A stretch of DNA of 27,922 nt from Bacteroidales bacterium (GTDB lineage: Bacteria; Bacteroidota; Bacteroidia; Bacteroidales; Muribaculaceae), in the NCBI GenBank assembly GCA_019416425.1, contig DXXK01000097.1, positions 1 to 27,922 on the forward strand, read 5' to 3'. The position numbers and the translations under genes were made by a program. The stretch's first letter is position 1. Every line of letters begins with the position of its first letter. The notes under the pieces were generated by a model that saw only the letters and a program-made list of their open reading frames with translations, had not been told where the DNA came from and did no database searches. Shown here piece after piece: positions 23,606-27,922 of this stretch.

Positions 23606-26020
23606 ATGAATCAAACCAAGATTATGTCCCTGATCAGAGGAGCCGGGGTCGTCTCGGCTCTTTTCTGTATGTCAGGGATGGCGGCCGCACAAGTCAGCTT
23701 CGGAGATGCCAATAGATTCAATGAATGCTGGCTGTTCAAGCTGTCGGACGTAAAGGATGCAGACAAGGTAGCCACGGCCGATTCGACATGGCGTAAACTG
23801 ACTCTGCCTCATGATTGGAGCATCGAGGGAACATACTCCCCCGACTTGGCGAGCGGCACTGGGTATCTGCCGGGTGGAATCGGCTGGTATCGCAAGCACT
23901 TCGATGTGAAGAATCCCAACGACGGCAAGAGGCGTTACATATATTTCGAGGGAGTCTACAACCGCAGCGACGTCTACCTGAACGGTCATCTGTTAGGCAA
24001 CCGTCCCAGCGGTTACGCCTCGTTCATGTACGACATGACACCCTACCTGAGGGAAGGGGACAATGTGCTGGCAGTGCGTGTGGACCACAGCCGCCACGCC
24101 GACTCACGTTATTATACCGGCTCGGGAATATACCGGGATGTCTGGATGGTCGAGGCTCCGGCAACCCATATAGCCCAGTGGGGAGTCGGCTTCGAAACCC
24201 TCGCGGTCAAGGGTAAGAAAGCCGATGTCAAAGTCAATGTCGCTGTGGAGAACCCCGTCAAAGGACTCAAGGTCAAGGTGTCACTTATAGATACCTCCGG
24301 AAGGACTGTCTCATCGGCCATGACAGCGGCCAAGGCCGAGAATACATTTGAAATGACTGTACCCGATGTACACATTTGGGACATCGATGATCCTAACCTG
24401 TATACACTCCGGATCGAGCTGCTGGAAAACAGCAGGCGAATCGACGGCAGCGATACCAAGGTAGGCATACGCACTCTGAAATTCGACCCCAACACAGGAT
24501 TTGCATTGAACGGCCGTAACCGCAAGGTAAAAGGCGTCTGCATCCATCATGATGCCGGAGCCTTAGGTGCAGTAGTTCCCGAGGATGTATGGGAGAGACG
24601 TCTGCGCAACCTGAAGGCGCTTGGCGTAAATGCCCTGCGCATGAGCCATAACCCACAGGCTCCCGTCGTGTACGACCTGGCTGACCGCCTGGGGCTGCTC
24701 ATCATGGACGAGGCCAGCGATGAGTGGGAATTCCCCAAGCGCAAATGGATAAAGGGCTGGAACCGTGGCGAGCCGGGATATGACGGAACCTACGACTTCT
24801 TCGAGGAGTGGATAGACCGTGATGTCGCCGATATGGTTCGACGCGACCGCAACCATCCGTCGGTCTTCCTATGGAGCATCGGCAACGAGGTCGATTATCC
24901 AAATGATCCATATTCGCATCCTGTCCTTGATGGCGATAACTCCGCCATCTCACAACCGATGTACGGCGGATATGACTCTACGGCACCCAACGCCATGCGT
25001 ATCGGTGAGATAGCCAAACGCCTGGCCAAAGTAGTAAAGAGCATCGACACATCGCGTCCCACTACCGGCGCGTTGGCAGGCGTAGTGATGAGTAACGAGA
25101 CCGCCTACCCCTCGGCAGTGGATGTAGTTGGATATAACTATACCGAGGACCGTTACGACCTGGACCACGCCACATATCCCGACCGTGTGATATACGGTAG
25201 CGAGAACCGCTCGGACTACGACGCATGGAAGGCCGTCCGCGACAAGGACTTCATATTCGGCCAGTTCATATGGACCGGTATTGACTACTTAGGCGAGTCC
25301 GGGGCATGGCCCAGCCGTGGACTTTACACCGGACTGCTTGACTTCACCGGCAATCCGAAACCCCGCGGCATGTTCCGCGCATCGCTGTGGAGCGACAAAC
25401 CGGTAACTTATATCGGCACCTACCCCAAGCCCAAGCATGGCGACTGGGTATCCATCGACGCCTGGGACAACTGGAACTATAAGGATGGCGACATGATCCG
25501 CGTGGTCTGCTATACCAATTCCCCCAAGGCCGAGTTGCTGCTGGACGGCAAGACGATAGGTTCCGTCAAGCCTATGGATGACAAGACGGGCGTGATATAC
25601 TGGGATATCCCCTACGCGCCCGGGAAATTGACCGCACGGGGGCTTGACAATAACGGCAATGTGCAGTCGCAGTATTCCATCACAACCTCTGGACGCCCTT
25701 ATCAGCTTGCAGTCTCGACAGACCGCAAGGAGTTTACGAAGGCCGGTCAGGTGGCACATGTCACTATCGAGGTTCTCGATGAGAACGGCGTTCCGGTAAA
25801 GTTGGCCGACAATAACGTAACCGTACGGGTTCACGGGGGCGCCGAGCTGCTTGGTCTGGAAGCCGGCGACAACAGCGACATGGGTAATTACCGTGACAAT
25901 TCGCAGCGGGTGTTCCGAGGTCGACTGCTTGCCTACATCCGTTGCACAGATCCAAGCCAGCCGGTCAAGATATCCCTGACCTCGCCTCTGCTGAAGGGTG
26001 CTGAACTGGAAATACCCTGA
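23606..26020 (+). CDS. GH2-family exo-glycosidase (beta-galactosidase-like, DUF4982 type)
   Basis: An enzyme of about 804 residues. ATG 23606 lies 14 bases after the GH30 stop and is followed by a Sec signal (ending MSGMAAAQ); upstream ATG 23564 would overlap the GH30 gene and give a poor signal peptide. Domains are a sugar-binding jelly roll (about 35-185, LPHDWSIEG and GIGWYRKHF), an Ig-like domain (about 190-290), a TIM barrel (about 295-600) with acid/base E428 (WSIGNEVDYP) and probable nucleophile E533 (YGSENRSDY), then DUF4982-like (600-690) and Ig/Big-like (695-800) domains. It lacks a lipobox, so it should work in the periplasm on imported oligosaccharides. Beta-galactosidase is the commonest activity in this architecture, but others occur. 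Last gene of the PUL. Confidence 0.92.
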   Translation: MNQTKIMSLIRGAGVVSALFCMSGMAAAQVSFGDANRFNECWLFKLSDVKDADKVATADSTWRKLTLPHDWSIEGTYSPDLASGTGYLPGGIGWYRKHFDVKNPNDGKRRYIYFEGVYNRSDVYLNGHLLGNRPSGYASFMYDMTPYLREGDNVLAVRVDHSRHADSRYYTGSGIYRDVWMVEAPATHIAQWGVGFETLAVKGKKADVKVNVAVENPVKGLKVKVSLIDTSGRTVSSAMTAAKAENTFEMTVPDVHIWDIDDPNLYTLRIELLENSRRIDGSDTKVGIRTLKFDPNTGFALNGRNRKVKGVCIHHDAGALGAVVPEDVWERRLRNLKALGVNALRMSHNPQAPVVYDLADRLGLLIMDEASDEWEFPKRKWIKGWNRGEPGYDGTYDFFEEWIDRDVADMVRRDRNHPSVFLWSIGNEVDYPNDPYSHPVLDGDNSAISQPMYGGYDSTAPNAMRIGEIAKRLAKVVKSIDTSRPTTGALAGVVMSNETAYPSAVDVVGYNYTEDRYDLDHATYPDRVIYGSENRSDYDAWKAVRDKDFIFGQFIWTGIDYLGESGAWPSRGLYTGLLDFTGNPKPRGMFRASLWSDKPVTYIGTYPKPKHGDWVSIDAWDNWNYKDGDMIRVVCYTNSPKAELLLDGKTIGSVKPMDDKTGVIYWDIPYAPGKLTARGLDNNGNVQSQYSITTSGRPYQLAVSTDRKEFTKAGQVAHVTIEVLDENGVPVKLADNNVTVRVHGGAELLGLEAGDNSDMGNYRDNSQRVFRGRLLAYIRCTDPSQPVKISLTSPLLKGAELEIP

Positions 26021-26045
26021 TTAGCATATATACATACTTAAACAA

Positions 26046-26080
26046 TACGGGCTGTGTCGCTATCAGTGACACAGCCCGTA
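26046..26080. terminator. Terminator shared by the PUL and the convergent purC
   Basis: TACGGGCTGTGTC (26046-26058) and GACACAGCCCGTA (26068-26080) form a perfect 13-base stem with a 9-base loop. AATTT follows on the plus strand and ATTGTTT on the minus strand. It lies between two convergent genes and probably works both ways. Confidence 0.82.
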
Positions 26081-26102
26081 ATTTATCGTTGGGTTGAGGA
26101 TC

Positions 26103-27053
26103 TTATTTCAGCTCCTCGAGCGCCTTGCTTACGTTGTTGAAGATACGCCCATTCAGGTTGCCGCAATCGGATGCGCGTTCGAACTTGCGACCGGTGATGT
26201 GCTCGTACAACTCTATGTAACGGTCGCTTACTTCCTTGCAATATTCCGGAGTCATCTCAGGCACTTTCTGACCGGGCTTGCCCATGAAGCCGTTGCTGAT
26301 CAGCCACTGACGAACGAACTCCTTGCTGAGCTGTTTCTGCGGCTCGTTATTGGCCTGACGCTCCTCGTAACCGTCAGCGTAGAAGTAGCGCGACGAGTCG
26401 GGAGTATGTATCTCGTCGATCAGGATTACCTTGCCGTCCTTCAGACCGAACTCATATTTGGTGTCTACCAGTATCAGGCCATGCTTTTTAGCGATTTCCG
26501 TTCCGCGAGCGAAGAGTGCCAGCGCGTACTTCTCGACCTGTGCGTAGATTTCCTCGGACACGATGCCTCGTGCTATGATCTGCTCGCGCGAGATGTTCTC
26601 ATCGTGGCCTTCATCGGCCTTGGTGGTGGGAGTCATGATCGGCTCGGGGAGCTTCTGGTTCTCATGCAGACCTTCGGGGAGTTTCACGCCGCATATCTCG
26701 CGTGCTCCGGCTGCATAATCACGCCATGCCGAACCGGCGATGTAACCACGCACGATCATCTCGATCTTCAGCGGCTGGCAGCATACACCGACAGTCACCA
26801 TCGGATCCGGACAGCTGATTTTCCAGTTGGGAACTATGTCCTTAGTGGAATCCAGGAAGAACTCGGCAATCTGGTTCAGCACCTGTCCCTTGTAAGGGAT
26901 TCCCTCGGGCAGCACTACATCGAACGCGGAGATGCGGTCCGTGGCCACCATCACCATGTACTTGTTATTGATGTTGTAGACGTCACGCACCTTACCGTGA
27001 TAGACACTTTCCTGACCCTTGAAGTTGAAGTCAGTCTGTTTCAAAACTTCCAT
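26103..27053 (-). CDS. purC: Phosphoribosylaminoimidazole-succinocarboxamide synthase (SAICAR synthetase)
   Basis: An enzyme of about 316 residues joining CAIR and aspartate with ATP to give SAICAR in purine synthesis. Family motifs are SVYHGKVRDVYNI (nucleotide-binding strand-turn), ATDRISAFDVVLPEGIP, MIVRGYIAGSAWRDY, KLPEPIMTPTTKADEGHDEN, LVDTKYEFG and EIHTPDSSRYFY. The length is that of the longer Bacteroidetes/eukaryote-like form. I prefer ATG 27053 because the peptide from there (MEVLKQTDFNFKGQ) matches the usual N-terminus; ATG 27068 would add five residues. A consensus promoter lies at 27128-27097. The gene stands alone, with the shared terminator at its end. Confidence 0.96.
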   Translation of the reverse strand: MEVLKQTDFNFKGQESVYHGKVRDVYNINNKYMVMVATDRISAFDVVLPEGIPYKGQVLNQIAEFFLDSTKDIVPNWKISCPDPMVTVGVCCQPLKIEMIVRGYIAGSAWRDYAAGAREICGVKLPEGLHENQKLPEPIMTPTTKADEGHDENISREQIIARGIVSEEIYAQVEKYALALFARGTEIAKKHGLILVDTKYEFGLKDGKVILIDEIHTPDSSRYFYADGYEERQANNEPQKQLSKEFVRQWLISNGFMGKPGQKVPEMTPEYCKEVSDRYIELYEHITGRKFERASDCGNLNGRIFNNVSKALEELK

Positions 27054-27096
27054 AGCAGAATATATCATTATAGTTATAATCGAAGCTTTTACACTG

Positions 27097-27128
27097 CAAA
27101 ATTATTAACAAATATGATATTATGCAAA
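27097..27128 (-). promoter_or_regulatory. Bacteroidetes-type promoter of purC
   Basis: On the minus strand TTTG (27128-27125), a 20-base spacer and TAATTTTG (27104-27097) match the consensus exactly. The start site should be near 27091, giving a leader of roughly 38 bases to ATG 27053. I see no PurR-like operator. Confidence 0.8.
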
Positions 27129-27137
27129 AATTCCTAT

Positions 27138-27175
27138 AAAAAAATGAAGACATCCTGTAACCTCTACAGAATGTC
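27138..27175 (-). terminator. Rho-independent terminator of the NlpC/P60 gene
   Basis: Read on the minus strand, GACATTCTGTA (27175-27165) pairs with TACAGGATGTC (27159-27149), 11 pairs with one G-U, around a 5-base loop. A run of seven T follows at 27144-27138. The purC -33 element begins 10 bases beyond. Confidence 0.85.
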
Positions 27176-27218
27176 CTCCAACATATAAAAATCGAATTTA
27201 AACTATTGCCAATGTCTC

Positions 27219-27842
27219 TTATTCCACCACGCGGCGCGCACCGATGTAACGTTTGGCATAGTAGCCCTTGCATTCATCGATTTTGATGCCGCTGCTTGTG
27301 CTGGCGTGTATGAATTTGAAATCACCACTCTCTTTATCGGCGGAAACAACTATTCCCACATGACCTACGGCACGGCCGCTACGGGGACTGGAGAAGAACA
27401 CCAGGTCGCCCTCACGCAGGTTCTTACGATCAACCTGCTTGCCCTGAGTGGCCTGCGTACGCGACGAGGGACTCAGATTGATGCCGAACTGGCTGTAGAC
27501 GTAGCTGGTGAAACCAGAGCAGTCGAAAGCCTTGGGGCCCTTCATGCCGCGGCGGTAGGGTTTACCGATATGCTTGCGTGATTCCTTCAGCAGGTCGGCC
27601 ATCATCTGGAGAGTCTCGGGATTGCGGCCCTCGGCCAAAGCCTCGCGCTCCTCAATCTCCTCGCGCATCCGGTTGTTGATGCTGCTCATGTCAAGCTTGG
27701 AGTTCACGTTGGCCAAGCGGGCATGTGCCCGCTTGTGAGCCTCGACCGTTGTGCTGTGGGTTGTCGTCTTATCGTTTTGCGCAATACCTGTAACCACACA
27801 TGTCGCCACAAGGATACTGCTGAATATAGTTCGTAATTTCAT
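27219..27842 (-). CDS. Secreted NlpC/P60-family peptidoglycan peptidase
   Basis: A 207-residue exported protein with a Sec signal peptide (KLRTIFSSILVATCVVTGIA, then QND). A charged helical stretch (about 33-75, rich in Arg, Glu and Ala) precedes the NlpC/P60 domain (about 85-207). The catalytic triad is visible: C108 in FDCSGF, H161 in VGHVGIV and H179 in FIHAST. Such enzymes cut gamma-D-glutamyl-meso-diaminopimelate or related bonds in peptidoglycan stems in the periplasm. No SH3 or LysM targeting domain is present. Its strong terminator makes it independent of purC. Its promoter is not evident in the 80 bases left in the window, though it may lie at or past the edge. Confidence 0.93.
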   Translation of the reverse strand: MKLRTIFSSILVATCVVTGIAQNDKTTTHSTTVEAHKRAHARLANVNSKLDMSSINNRMREEIEEREALAEGRNPETLQMMADLLKESRKHIGKPYRRGMKGPKAFDCSGFTSYVYSQFGINLSPSSRTQATQGKQVDRKNLREGDLVFFSSPRSGRAVGHVGIVVSADKESGDFKFIHASTSSGIKIDECKGYYAKRYIGARRVVE

Positions 27843-27922
27843 GAGTTTTTTGCTACAGGCCTACATTTCTGCCAGAAATTTTAGCCTAAGTTCTGAAGTG
27901 ATTTATATCACCTCCTCTTATC

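Noticed and set aside
26094..27188. Long plus-strand open frame opposite purC
   Set aside because: It is a by-product of the GC-skewed codons of purC. The purC product has every family motif, and the antisense peptide has no recognisable domain or start context.
27907..27916. ATCACCTCCT, resembling the 3' end of 16S rRNA, or a perfect Shine-Dalgarno on the minus strand
   Set aside because: The preceding bases do not match 16S rRNA, and on the minus strand no start codon follows at a suitable distance. Probably chance.

Overview
The window looks like chromosomal DNA of a gut Bacteroidales bacterium of moderate GC content; a Muribaculaceae/Bacteroides-type genome is my inference. Evidence: a SusC/SusD polysaccharide utilization locus (PUL) with a one-protein hybrid two-component sensor, lipoproteins with acidic residues just after the lipidated Cys, almost no Shine-Dalgarno sites, and Bacteroidetes-type promoters. 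Three of these promoters match the -33 TTTG / -7 TAnnTTTG consensus exactly, each with a 20-base spacer.

Layout. 1-114 is the tail of a FeoB-like iron transporter. 184-1964 is a LytS/LytTR-type sensor kinase and response regulator with overlapping genes. 2055-6515 is a four-gene tripartite efflux operon (TolC-like channel, MacA-like adaptor, MacB-type ATPase, MacB/FtsX permease) ending at a strong terminator. A direct repeat with LytTR-site character lies just upstream of its promoter, which suggests that the adjacent regulator controls the pump. 6624-7357 holds a promoter, a 119-base element bounded by 21-base inverted repeats, and an unrecognised 195-residue protein. 7418-8848 is a secreted GH13 alpha-amylase-type enzyme. 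8979-10911 is groES-groEL.

The PUL covers 10982-26020. The hybrid sensor/AraC regulator reads leftward. Reading rightward from a divergent promoter are a SusE-position Trp-rich lipoprotein, SusC, SusD, a GH30 lipoprotein and a GH2 enzyme. The expected working is surface binding (SusE-like, SusD), endo-cleavage by GH30, TonB-dependent import by SusC, exo-cleavage by GH2 in the periplasm, and induction by a periplasmic oligosaccharide sensed by the hybrid regulator. The substrate cannot be fixed from sequence; a beta-linked glycan such as a beta-1,6-galactan-type chain is one possibility. The binding-protein gene precedes susC, a 30-codon leader ORF sits in the 5' leader, and a strong hairpin separates susD from the enzyme genes.

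The right end (26103-27842, minus strand) holds purC and a secreted NlpC/P60 peptidase, each with clear transcription signals.

I found no rRNA, tRNA, CRISPR array, insertion sequence, phage or recombinase gene. The points most worth following are the LytTR-like direct repeat (1966-1997), the inverted-repeat element in front of the orphan gene (6634-6752), and the kinase gene whose promoter leaves almost no room for a leader.
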